This document shows positions 6,979 through 13,543 of a stretch of 13,851 nt of DNA, piece after piece (position 1 is the first letter of the stretch; the number at the start of each line of letters is the position of its first letter). The stretch is from an uncultured Oscillospiraceae bacterium (GTDB taxonomy: Bacteria > Bacillota > Clostridia > Oscillospirales > Acutalibacteraceae). The translations under genes were made by a program, and so were the position numbers. A model generated the notes under the pieces. The model ran no database searches and was not told the origin of the DNA. It was given only the letters and a program-made list of their open reading frames with translations. The stretch covers positions 1 through 13,851 of the forward strand of contig CAJKJS010000013.1 of assembly GCA_905200265.1 (NCBI GenBank). Direction: 5' to 3'.

Positions 6979-7006
6979 AAAACCGGGCCTGATGAGGCCC
7001 GGTTTT
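6979..7006. terminator. Bidirectional terminator between convergent genes
   Basis: An 11-bp perfect stem (6979-6989 with 6996-7006) rich in G and C with a 6-nt loop, flanked by A-rich sequence on the left and TTTTTATT on the right. It serves the glycosyltransferase (stop at 6977) on the plus strand and the Fur-family gene on the minus strand. The TAA of the latter (7006-7008) overlaps the last base of the stem. Confidence 0.93.
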
Positions 7007-7413
7007 TATTCTTTTTCGTTACTTTTTTCTTTTGCAAGGCAGCTGGGACATGTACCATATAAAGTCAGGTTATGGCTTTCAATAGAAAAGCCTGTTTCTT
7101 CACTCAGCTGTTTTTCCACCGATTCCAATGGGCAATGCGTCAGACGCACCTTTTTTTGGCAATTGAGGCATATTAAATAATGACCGTGCCGGTCCTGTAA
7201 CCCATATAAAAACACGCCATCTTCCGTCAATTCCTTTTGCAGAGCGCCCTCTTCCACCATACGTTCCACATTGCGGTAAACAGTTGAAAGGGCTAGCCGG
7301 GGAAATTGGGGTTGTAGCTTTAAAAAAAGCTGTTCCGCGCTCATGGGTTCTTCGGCATGAGCCAGCGCTTCCAATAGCGCGGCCCGCTGTTTGGTTTGCC
7401 GTCGTTCCTGCAT
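7006..7413 (-). CDS. Fur-family metalloregulator
   Basis: A 135-residue ferric-uptake-regulator family repressor. The N-terminal winged helix (about 5-70) contains 'LSTVYRNVERMVEEG' (42-56), the recognition helix region. The C-terminal dimerisation and metal domain has 'RHGHYLICLNC' (75-85), with H76 and H78 as likely sensor ligands. It also has two CxxC pairs (C82/C85 and C122/C125) that form the structural zinc site, plus H93 and H114 as further candidate ligands. These features fit Fur, Zur or PerR; I cannot separate iron, zinc and peroxide sensing from sequence alone, so no symbol is given. AAGGAGGGG precedes the start at ideal spacing. It has its own promoter and is divergent from the desulfurase-thiI-cinA-sortase operon, which it might regulate. 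Confidence 0.92.
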   Translation of the reverse strand: MQERRQTKQRAALLEALAHAEEPMSAEQLFLKLQPQFPRLALSTVYRNVERMVEEGALQKELTEDGVFLYGLQDRHGHYLICLNCQKKVRLTHCPLESVEKQLSEETGFSIESHNLTLYGTCPSCLAKEKSNEKE

Positions 7414-7439
7414 GTCATTTCCCCTCCTTCCTAGGGTTC

Positions 7440-7468
7440 ATTATAGCCCTTTCCCCCTGAAAATGCAA
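7440..7468 (-). promoter_or_regulatory. Promoter of the Fur-family gene
   Basis: On the minus strand, -35 TTGCAT (7463-7468), a 17-nt spacer and a perfect -10 TATAAT (7440-7445). Transcription should start near 7433, only about 20 nt before the ATG. An AGGG-N10-CCCT inverted repeat brackets the -10 (7433-7450) and is a weak candidate for an autoregulatory operator. Confidence 0.75.
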
Positions 7469-7500
7469 ACAGCGGGGTACCGCAAACCGTGAAAAAGGTG

Positions 7501-7537
7501 TATAATGTTTTTTGTATGTACCCGGGCAGAAAGCCCG
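7501..7537 (+). promoter_or_regulatory. Probable promoter and leader hairpin of the desulfurase operon
   Basis: A perfect -10 TATAAT (7501-7506) without a recognisable -35 at 16-18 nt (TACCGC at 17 nt). Downstream a 5-bp stem, CGGGC (7523-7527) with GCCCG (7533-7537), closes on AGAAA and lies about 10 nt after the expected start. The poor -35 suggests a weak or activator-dependent promoter. Confidence 0.45.
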
Positions 7538-7568
7538 AAAAAATCTGCAAAACCGGAGTATAGAATCC

Positions 7569-8708
7569 ATGGATCGCGAAATTTATCTTGATAACAGTTC
7601 GACTACCCGTGTGTGCCAGCAGGCCGCCGAAAAAGTCCTTACCATGATGACGCAGTGCTACGGGAACCCGTCGTCTCTGCACCACAAGGGCAATGAAGCG
7701 TTGCGGGAACTTTCCCACGCCCGGGAACAAATTGCCCGGGTGTTACACGCTGCACCTGAAGACATTTTATTTACCAGCGGCGGCACGGAAGCGAATAACC
7801 TGGCCGTATTCGGCGCCGCAAAAGCCGGACAGAAAAGGGGGCGCCATATCGTCACCACGGCCTATGAGCACAGTTCCGTGCTTGCGTGCATGCAGCAACT
7901 GGAAAAAGAAGGATGGTCTGTCACCTACTTAAAGCCGGATCAGCAAGGCCACATTACAGCTGAGCAGGTCGAAGAGGCCATTACTCCCGACACGGTACTC
8001 GTCAGCATGATGGCTGTCAACAACGAAATTGGAACCATGCCACCCTTGCAGGCGGTCCCCGCCGCGATTCGGCGCAAAAAAGCACCGGCTCTTTTCCATG
8101 TAGACGCAGTACAGGCTTTTGGCAAAATGCCGCTAAACCCGGCCCGTATGGGTATTGACCTGCTCACGTGCAGTTCCCATAAAATTCACGGGCCAAAAGG
8201 GGCCGGGGCACTGTACCATCGCCGGGGTATTCATATTTTGCCGCGGCAATTTGGCGGCGAACAGGAAAACCGCCTGCGCCCCGGCACGGAAGCGGTACCG
8301 GCCCTATGCGGGTTTGGTGCGGCCGTGGCGGCTTTACCGCCCCTTCATGACTGGCGCCAAAAAATGGAGGAATTAAACACCCTGGCACGCCGGGAACTTG
8401 CCGCCATTGACGGTGTCACTCTGCATTCCCCACAGGACGCGCTGCCGTGTATCCTGCATATCAGTGCAGGGCATGTACGGGCCCAAACCATGCTCAATTA
8501 TCTATCTCAGCGGGGCATCTTCGTTTCATCCGGTTCCGCCTGTGCCAAAGGAGCCCGTAGCCATGTGCTCGTAGCCATGGGCCTGCCGCAAAAGGAAATT
8601 GATTCCTCCTTGCGGATTAGCTTTTCTTATGAAAATACACCCGACGATATTCACGCCCTGTGTGCCGCCCTGCAAAGCGGCCTACAGGAACTGATTGCCC
8701 GTCCGTAA
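7569..8708 (+). CDS. Cysteine desulfurase (NifS/IscS-like), probable sulfur donor to ThiI
   Basis: A 379-residue PLP enzyme of aminotransferase class V that takes sulfur from L-cysteine as a persulfide, releasing alanine. Visible features: 'YLDNSSTT' (6-13); H101 in 'YEHSSVL'; D179 in 'FHVDAVQAFGK'; the PLP lysine K205 in 'SSHKIHGPKGAGALY' (202-216); and the catalytic cysteine C325 in 'SSGSACAKGARSH' (320-332). The start at 7569 is chosen because it directly precedes 'REIYLDNSSTT' and has GGAG 10 nt upstream; an extension to 7512 would include the leader hairpin. thiI follows after 30 nt. This arrangement matches the Bacillus NifZ-ThiI pair, in which a dedicated desulfurase feeds ThiI. No Fe-S scaffold gene is adjacent, so a role in tRNA thiolation is more likely than general Fe-S assembly. 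Confidence 0.94.
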   Translation: MDREIYLDNSSTTRVCQQAAEKVLTMMTQCYGNPSSLHHKGNEALRELSHAREQIARVLHAAPEDILFTSGGTEANNLAVFGAAKAGQKRGRHIVTTAYEHSSVLACMQQLEKEGWSVTYLKPDQQGHITAEQVEEAITPDTVLVSMMAVNNEIGTMPPLQAVPAAIRRKKAPALFHVDAVQAFGKMPLNPARMGIDLLTCSSHKIHGPKGAGALYHRRGIHILPRQFGGEQENRLRPGTEAVPALCGFGAAVAALPPLHDWRQKMEELNTLARRELAAIDGVTLHSPQDALPCILHISAGHVRAQTMLNYLSQRGIFVSSGSACAKGARSHVLVAMGLPQKEIDSSLRISFSYENTPDDIHALCAALQSGLQELIARP

Positions 8709-8738
8709 ACAATTATTGCATCGAGAAGGTGAGGAAAT

Positions 8739-9956
8739 ATGAAAGAAACCATTTTGATCAAATTAGGAGAACTGGTCCTGAAGGGACTCAACCGTAGCAC
8801 GTTTGAAGCGGTGTTGCTGAAAAATATCCGCCGCCGGCTAACGGGTGCCGGGGATTTTGAAATCCGTTCGGCTCAGTCCACCCTGTATATTATTCCGCAA
8901 AACGAGAGTGCCGACCTGGACGAAGCCGAAGAACGGTTGGGCCGCATTTTCGGTATCATCGCCTATTCCCGGGCCTGTGTGGTCGACAAGGACCTGACCA
9001 TCATCTGCCAGGCGGCTGCCGAATACCTGCGTCCGCAGCTGGAAGAAATCCACACCTTTAAAGTGGAAACCAAGCGCAGCGATAAATCTTTTGCCTATGA
9101 TTCCCCGGCTATTTCCCGGGAAGTGGGCGCATACCTTTTACAGCAATATCCCCACCTGTCTGTCAATGTTCATGAACCAGACCTGATTGTGCGGGTAGAA
9201 GTACGGGATTTTGGCGCTTATGTTCACGGAGCCCCCATCCCCGGGGCCGGCGGTATTCCCGTAGGCACCGGCGGTAAAGCGGCCATTCTGATCAGCGGTG
9301 GGCTGGATAGCCCCGTAGCCGCCTGGCAAATGGCCCGCCGGGGGGTAGAACTGACAGCCATTCACTTTGCCAGTCCCCCCTACACCAGTGACCTAGCGGA
9401 AGAAAAAGTAGTACGTCTGCTTCAAAAAGTGGGCGACTGGGCCGGACGCATGGATATGTATACGGTGCATTTTGCTGCCTTACAAGAAGAGCTGCTGCGC
9501 AAATGCCCCGAAGATCTTTTTACCATTCTGATGCGCCGCTTTATGATGCGCTGTGCTCAGGTAATTGCCCGGCAACAGGAATGTGATGCCCTGATCACAG
9601 GCGAAAGTCTGGGACAGGTGGCCAGCCAAACCATTAAAGCCATTGCCTGTACCGATGCGGCCGCTGACATGCCGGTTTTTCGTCCGCTGATCGGCACAGA
9701 TAAAGCCGAAATTGTGGCTCTGGCCCACCGGATTGGCACCTTTGATACGTCGATTGAACCGTTTGAAGACTGCTGCACCGTCTTCACGCCCCGGCATCCC
9801 CGTACCCGTCCGACGCTGGCTCAAATTGAAGAAGCCGAACAGGCCTTGGATATCCCGGCACTGGTGCATCAAAGTTTGCAGGGGGTCACTCACCGCCGTA
9901 TTACGTTCCGCGGCGTACAGACATTGCCCGACGTGAATTGGGAGGAAAACACATGA
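8739..9956 (+). CDS. thiI: tRNA 4-thiouridine synthase ThiI
   Basis: A 405-residue enzyme that adenylates U8 of tRNA and exchanges oxygen for sulfur to give 4-thiouridine. Domains: N-terminal ferredoxin-like and THUMP regions (about 1-165) for tRNA binding, then a PP-loop ATPase domain with 'ILISGGLDSPVAAW' (183-196), 'ALITGESLGQVASQT' (284-298) and 'FEDCCTVFTPRHP' (342-354). The C-terminal rhodanese domain of the E. coli enzyme is absent, as in Bacillus, so sulfur must come directly from the desulfurase encoded just upstream. Cysteines 345 and 346 are candidates for the sulfur relay. AAGGTGAGG precedes the ATG. The stop overlaps the cinA start in an ATGA, implying translational coupling. Confidence 0.96.
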   Translation: MKETILIKLGELVLKGLNRSTFEAVLLKNIRRRLTGAGDFEIRSAQSTLYIIPQNESADLDEAEERLGRIFGIIAYSRACVVDKDLTIICQAAAEYLRPQLEEIHTFKVETKRSDKSFAYDSPAISREVGAYLLQQYPHLSVNVHEPDLIVRVEVRDFGAYVHGAPIPGAGGIPVGTGGKAAILISGGLDSPVAAWQMARRGVELTAIHFASPPYTSDLAEEKVVRLLQKVGDWAGRMDMYTVHFAALQEELLRKCPEDLFTILMRRFMMRCAQVIARQQECDALITGESLGQVASQTIKAIACTDAAADMPVFRPLIGTDKAEIVALAHRIGTFDTSIEPFEDCCTVFTPRHPRTRPTLAQIEEAEQALDIPALVHQSLQGVTHRRITFRGVQTLPDVNWEENT

Positions 9957-11263
9957 ATGCTGAAATTCTTTCGGTTGGCACGGAACTGTTATTAGGACAG
10001 GTCATCAATTCCGATACGGCCTATGTGGCCCGGGCTCTTTCTTCCGTGGGAATCAATGTCCACTACACAGCCACCGTGGGGGATAATCCCGACCGTCTAT
10101 TCCAGACCGTTACCGACGCCCTATCGCGATGTGACTTACTCGTCACTACCGGTGGGCTTGGGCCCACCGGCGACGATTTAACAAAAGAAACGGTGGCGCG
10201 GGCGGCCGGTGTTCCTCTTGCCATGAATGAAGACTGCCTGGCGACGTTGACTCGGTACTTTGCCGGCCGCTACTTTGGAGAAAATCAGAAAAAGCAAGCT
10301 GTACTGCCGGTTGGCTGTACGGTACTGCCGAATGACCACGGGTCCGCCCCCGGCTGTCTGTTCCGCTCCCGGCAAGGAGCGTTGGTTGTGATGCTGCCCG
10401 GCCCTCCCGGGGAATTGATTCCCATGCTGGAACATTACGCTCTGCCGGCGCTTATGAGCACCAATAGCCGTGCGGTGATTGTTTCGAAAAACTTGCGGGT
10501 ATTTGGTTTAGGAGAAGGGCTCACCGCCGAAAAACTGGATGATTTGCTGCAAGGCAGTAATCCTACGGCCGCTACGTACGCGCTGCAAAACGAGTGTTTT
10601 GTACGGGTTACCGCCCGCGCTTCCAATGAAGAAGAAGCGCTTACCATGATGCAGCCGCTGATTGAAAAAATCCGGGCCCGGCTTGGCACATATCTATATA
10701 CCGAAGAAGACGGGAGTCTGGAAGAAACCGTTGTCCATGCTGCTATGCGCCGTCACATGACCCTTGCTACGGCAGAATCCTGCACAGGCGGCCTTTTAAG
10801 CGAACGGCTGACCGCTGTACCGGGCAGTTCGGAGGTATTCGAAATGGGAGCTGTCACCTACGCCAATCGTATTAAAGAACAGGTGCTGGGCGTATCGGCC
10901 CACACACTGCAAACGTACGGCGCCGTCAGTGTGCAGACCGCCTGCCAGATGGCGCAGGGTATCCGCCGGGCCGCCGGTAGCGATCTGGGGATTGGTATTA
11001 CCGGAATCGCAGGTCCAGGCGGCGGCACGGACGAAAAGCCCGTGGGCCTTGTATATATTGCTTTGACCGATGGCGTTCATACCTGGGTACGCCGTATGCC
11101 CGGTCATACCGGTCCGGCACGCAGCCGTGCTTTTTACCGTTATGCCGCCGCTTCCCACGCGCTGGATATGGCCCGCCGGGTTCTGATGGACCTGCCCATG
11201 CAGGAGAACCCCGAGTTCCCCCGGGCCGAATGGTTGCCCGCTGCAATGGATGAGAAAGGATGA
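9953..11263 (+). CDS. cinA: CinA family protein, nicotinamide-nucleotide amidohydrolase type
   Basis: A 436-residue two-domain CinA. The N-terminal MoCF-like domain (about 1-170) begins 'AEILSVGTELLLGQVINSD' (3-21) and includes 'LLVTTGGLGPTGDDLT' (62-77) and 'VVMLPGPPGEL' (145-155); in studied members it hydrolyses ADP-ribose-type pyrophosphates. The C-terminal PncC-type domain (about 255-415) has 'TAESCTGGLLSERLT' (273-287) and 'IGITGIAGPGGGTDEKP' (347-363), the nicotinamide-mononucleotide deamidase signature, which returns NMN to the NAD pathway as nicotinate mononucleotide. The start at 9953 has GGGAGG 7 nt upstream and overlaps the thiI stop by 4 nt. In some bacteria cinA sits with recA and is competence-induced; here it is in a tRNA thiolation operon, so a housekeeping salvage role seems likelier. 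Confidence 0.95.
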   Translation: MNAEILSVGTELLLGQVINSDTAYVARALSSVGINVHYTATVGDNPDRLFQTVTDALSRCDLLVTTGGLGPTGDDLTKETVARAAGVPLAMNEDCLATLTRYFAGRYFGENQKKQAVLPVGCTVLPNDHGSAPGCLFRSRQGALVVMLPGPPGELIPMLEHYALPALMSTNSRAVIVSKNLRVFGLGEGLTAEKLDDLLQGSNPTAATYALQNECFVRVTARASNEEEALTMMQPLIEKIRARLGTYLYTEEDGSLEETVVHAAMRRHMTLATAESCTGGLLSERLTAVPGSSEVFEMGAVTYANRIKEQVLGVSAHTLQTYGAVSVQTACQMAQGIRRAAGSDLGIGITGIAGPGGGTDEKPVGLVYIALTDGVHTWVRRMPGHTGPARSRAFYRYAAASHALDMARRVLMDLPMQENPEFPRAEWLPAAMDEKG

Positions 11264-11269
11264 TCTCCC

Positions 11270-12313
11270 ATGCGTCACGCCAAAAGCGAAAAGCCGAAGA
11301 AGAGCTTTATTAAGCGGTGGTTTCCCTGCCGGGGAGACCGTCCCAGTACCGTTGTGTTAAAAATTTTAACCCTGGTGTGTCTGCTTGTTTTTTTGGTTTC
11401 TGCCTGGATGCTACTGGATGAAATGGTGTTAAAACCGGCGGAAGTTGACCAATCCGTCAATAGTTTAAAAGACCAATTTTTTACGCCGGTATCCTCTTCA
11501 GAATCTAATTCCGAAAGTGACCCGGAAGAGAGTAAAAAAGAGGAAGAAGAGCCTATTGATTATGCCGCGCAGCTGGCAGCGTTGCAGAAAACCTACCCAG
11601 ATATTGTGGGATGGATCCAAATTCCCGGTACCGTAATTGATTACCCCATCCTGCAATCGGATGAAAGTGACCCCGAATATTACCTATACCGCAATTACGA
11701 AAAGCAATATTCCAAATACGGCAGCATCTTTGCTTCCAGTGATAGTGTACCCTTCCCAGAATGCCGCAACAATCTATTGTACGGCCACAGCATGCAGGAC
11801 GGCCGCATGTTTGCCGCCTTGGTGCAATTTTCAGACCTTTCCGTGTACCAAAATAGCCCAACTATCACCCTATATACCGCAGAAGGAAAAAGTACATGGA
11901 AAATTTATGCGGTTATGAAACTAAATACCCTGGAAAGTCAGGGTGAATTTTTCCCCTTTACCCAAACGTCTTTTGCGGACGATGATGCCTTTATACAGCA
12001 TGTGTATGAAATTTACCAGCGTTCTGTCATTGACACCGGCGTAACCATCAACGAAGGGGACGAAATCCTATCCCTGTCCACCTGTTCCTATGAATATGAA
12101 AATTTTCGCACGGTCGTTGTGGCCCGCAAAGTACGCGACGGTGAAGAGGCCTCTGTCGATCCCTCGTCGGCTAGTTACAACAATCGAGTCGTATACCCCG
12201 ATATTTGGTATGAGGGCAAAGACAGCAGCGCACCGGTATGGACAGAAAACTGGCAGGATGCGGTGCTGGATGGCAGTTTTGCTGCATACGACGGGGCAAT
12301 CGCTGGGGAATAA
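11270..12313 (+). CDS. srtB: Class B sortase with acidic linker and C-terminal extension
   Basis: A 347-residue membrane-bound transpeptidase that links secreted proteins carrying a sorting signal to peptidoglycan or assembles pili. In order: a basic cytoplasmic head; one transmembrane segment (about 28-50); a linker very rich in Ser, Glu and Asp (about 74-95); and the sortase domain (about 97-290) with 'GWIQIPGTVIDYPILQ' (114-129). The catalytic triad is H173 in 'LLYGHSM', C272 in 'LSTCSYEYENFR' and R280. The TC-SYEYEN-FR motif and N-terminal anchor fit class B. A tail of about 57 residues (291-347) extends past the barrel, with no recognised domain. The ATG lies 6 nt after the cinA stop with AAAGGA upstream, so it is in the same operon. 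No substrate with a sorting signal is in the window. Orthology to SrtB of iron-uptake loci is not implied; the symbol marks the class. Confidence 0.92.
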   Translation: MRHAKSEKPKKSFIKRWFPCRGDRPSTVVLKILTLVCLLVFLVSAWMLLDEMVLKPAEVDQSVNSLKDQFFTPVSSSESNSESDPEESKKEEEEPIDYAAQLAALQKTYPDIVGWIQIPGTVIDYPILQSDESDPEYYLYRNYEKQYSKYGSIFASSDSVPFPECRNNLLYGHSMQDGRMFAALVQFSDLSVYQNSPTITLYTAEGKSTWKIYAVMKLNTLESQGEFFPFTQTSFADDDAFIQHVYEIYQRSVIDTGVTINEGDEILSLSTCSYEYENFRTVVVARKVRDGEEASVDPSSASYNNRVVYPDIWYEGKDSSAPVWTENWQDAVLDGSFAAYDGAIAGE

Positions 12314-12317
12314 ATTT

Positions 12318-12331
12318 TGAATAATTATTCC
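12318..12331 (+). promoter_or_regulatory. ArgR operator, upstream ARG box
   Basis: TGAATAATTATTCC matches the known ARG box pattern TGAATWWWWATTCA at 13 of 14 positions and is centred on a perfect 12-bp palindrome (12319-12330). It lies just upstream of the -35 of the carbamoyltransferase promoter. Confidence 0.75.
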
Positions 12332-12337
12332 TACTGC

Positions 12338-12366
12338 TTGCATTTTCTTTCAAATTGGTCTATACT
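12338..12366 (+). promoter_or_regulatory. Promoter of the ornithine carbamoyltransferase gene
   Basis: -35 TTGCAT (12338-12343), a 17-nt spacer and -10 TATACT (12361-12366). Transcription would start near 12373, giving a leader of about 30 nt. No terminator separates this from the sortase gene, so readthrough from the upstream operon is also possible. Confidence 0.8.
12339..12352 (+). promoter_or_regulatory. ArgR operator, second ARG box over the -35
   Basis: TGCATTTTCTTTCA matches the ARG box pattern at 11 of 14 positions. It starts exactly 21 bp after the first box, the spacing at which ArgR hexamers bind paired boxes, and covers most of the -35, which implies repression. Confidence 0.65.
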
Positions 12367-12402
12367 GATTGCCATGGCACCATAAAGGAGGCAACGCTTA
12401 CC

Positions 12403-13404
12403 ATGAATTTGACAGGAAGAAGTTTTTTAAAACTACTTGATTTTACGCCGGAAGAAATTTCCGGTTTGCTCACGTTGGCTGCTGCTTTAAAAGCGAAAAA
12501 AAAGGCCCATATTCCCCACGACACGCTGCGTGGGCGCAACATTGCCCTGATTTTTGAAAAGACCAGTACCCGTACCCGGTGCAGCTTTGAAGTAGCTGCC
12601 CATGATCTGGGCATGCAGGTCACCTATCTCGATCCCACCGGTTCACAGATCGGCAAAAAAGAGAGTATTGCCGACACGGCCCGGGTATTAGGGCGCATGT
12701 ACGACGGGATTGAATACCGGGGCTATGGACAGGAAATTGTGGAAGAACTGGCCCGGTATGCCGGTGTTCCCGTTTGGAACGGGCTTACTAACGAATTCCA
12801 TCCCACCCAAATTTTGGCGGATTTTCTTACCTTGCAAGAACATTTCGGCCATTTAAAAGGACTGAAATTTGTGTATATGGGGGATGCCCGCTACAACATG
12901 GGAAATTCCCTGATGGTGGGTTGTGCCAAAATGGGTCTGCATTTTACGGCTTGTGCTCCTAAAAAATATTTCCCCGATGAAGCCCTGATTGCCCAGTGCC
13001 GTTCGATTGCCGAGGAAACCGGTGGATCGGTGGACTTTTGTGAAGATCCCATGGAAGCTACCCGCGGCGCCGATGTAATTTATACCGATGTGTGGGTATC
13101 CATGGGCGAACCGGTGGAAGTGTGGGAAGAACGTATCCACGACCTCTCGCCTTATCAGGTCAATAAAGCCCTGATGGACAATGCCGGACCTCAGGCTGTT
13201 TTCATGCACTGCTTGCCGGCTTTCCACGACCATAAAACCGTAATCGGCAAAGAAATGGGCGAACGGTTTGGGCGCGATGCGATGGAAGTAACCGATGAAG
13301 TGTTCGAAGGGCCGCAGTCCATTGTATTTGACGAAGCCGAAAACCGCATGCACACCATTAAAGCCGTTATGGCCGCAACTCTGACGCCCGACGGCGCTTG
13401 TTAA
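12403..13404 (+). CDS. argF: Ornithine carbamoyltransferase
   Basis: A 333-residue enzyme that makes citrulline and phosphate from carbamoyl phosphate and ornithine, or runs in reverse in the arginine deiminase pathway. Motifs: carbamoyl-phosphate loop 'STRTR' (55-59), 'HPTQILADF' (133-141), ornithine-binding 'DARYNMGNSL' (161-170), 'DVWVSMGE' (229-236) and the catalytic 'HCLP' (269-272). Full length. The start at 12403 has AAGGAGG 11 nt upstream; an in-frame extension to 12355 would begin upstream of the -10 and is rejected. The sequence resembles the E. coli ArgI and catabolic ArcB group more than Bacillus ArgF, with Tyr in 'ARYNMG' as in ArcB. Paired ARG boxes over the promoter argue for an arginine-repressed biosynthetic role. 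No other arg or arc gene is in the window. Activity is near certain; argF versus arcB is a judgement. Confidence 0.95.
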   Translation: MNLTGRSFLKLLDFTPEEISGLLTLAAALKAKKKAHIPHDTLRGRNIALIFEKTSTRTRCSFEVAAHDLGMQVTYLDPTGSQIGKKESIADTARVLGRMYDGIEYRGYGQEIVEELARYAGVPVWNGLTNEFHPTQILADFLTLQEHFGHLKGLKFVYMGDARYNMGNSLMVGCAKMGLHFTACAPKKYFPDEALIAQCRSIAEETGGSVDFCEDPMEATRGADVIYTDVWVSMGEPVEVWEERIHDLSPYQVNKALMDNAGPQAVFMHCLPAFHDHKTVIGKEMGERFGRDAMEVTDEVFEGPQSIVFDEAENRMHTIKAVMAATLTPDGAC

Positions 13405-13417
13405 TTTTCCATAAGTC

Positions 13418-13456
13418 AAAAAAGCACAGGGAATGTTTTCCCCTGTGCTTTTTTTC
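13418..13456 (+). terminator. Rho-independent terminator of the carbamoyltransferase gene
   Basis: A 14-bp stem (13418-13431 with 13441-13454) with A-rich and T-rich outer arms, a GCACAGGG/CCCTGTGC core and a 9-nt loop, followed by further T. It starts 14 nt after the stop codon. Confidence 0.93.
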
Positions 13457-13484
13457 TTACTCAAAATGAAAAGGCGGCCCCTCC

Positions 13485-13510
13485 TGAACTGCCCCAGTTT
13501 GTACGGACAG
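13485..13510. repeat. Probable right terminal inverted repeat of the IS element
   Basis: The sequence starts TGAACTGCCCCAGTTTG, with the TGAACTG opening and following C-run common at IS3-family ends. The matching left repeat is not in the window, so exact length and boundary are inferred. Confidence 0.6.
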
Positions 13511-13543
13511 AACAAGAATAGGCATTGTGTAAGATTATTTGAT

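Noticed and set aside
7440..7506. Classical PerR, Fur or Zur box in the divergent region
   Set aside because: Only half-site-like TATAAT and ATTATA elements are present, and both are explained as -10 boxes.
13501..13511. An 11-base match between the IS end and the glycosyltransferase leader (TGTACGGACAG)
   Set aside because: Dozens of 11-base matches are expected by chance in a window this size on both strands, so it does not suggest an IS relic.
12853..13515. Minus-strand 220-codon frame opposite the carbamoyltransferase
   Set aside because: It runs antisense to a full-length conserved enzyme, through its terminator, and starts inside the IS end.
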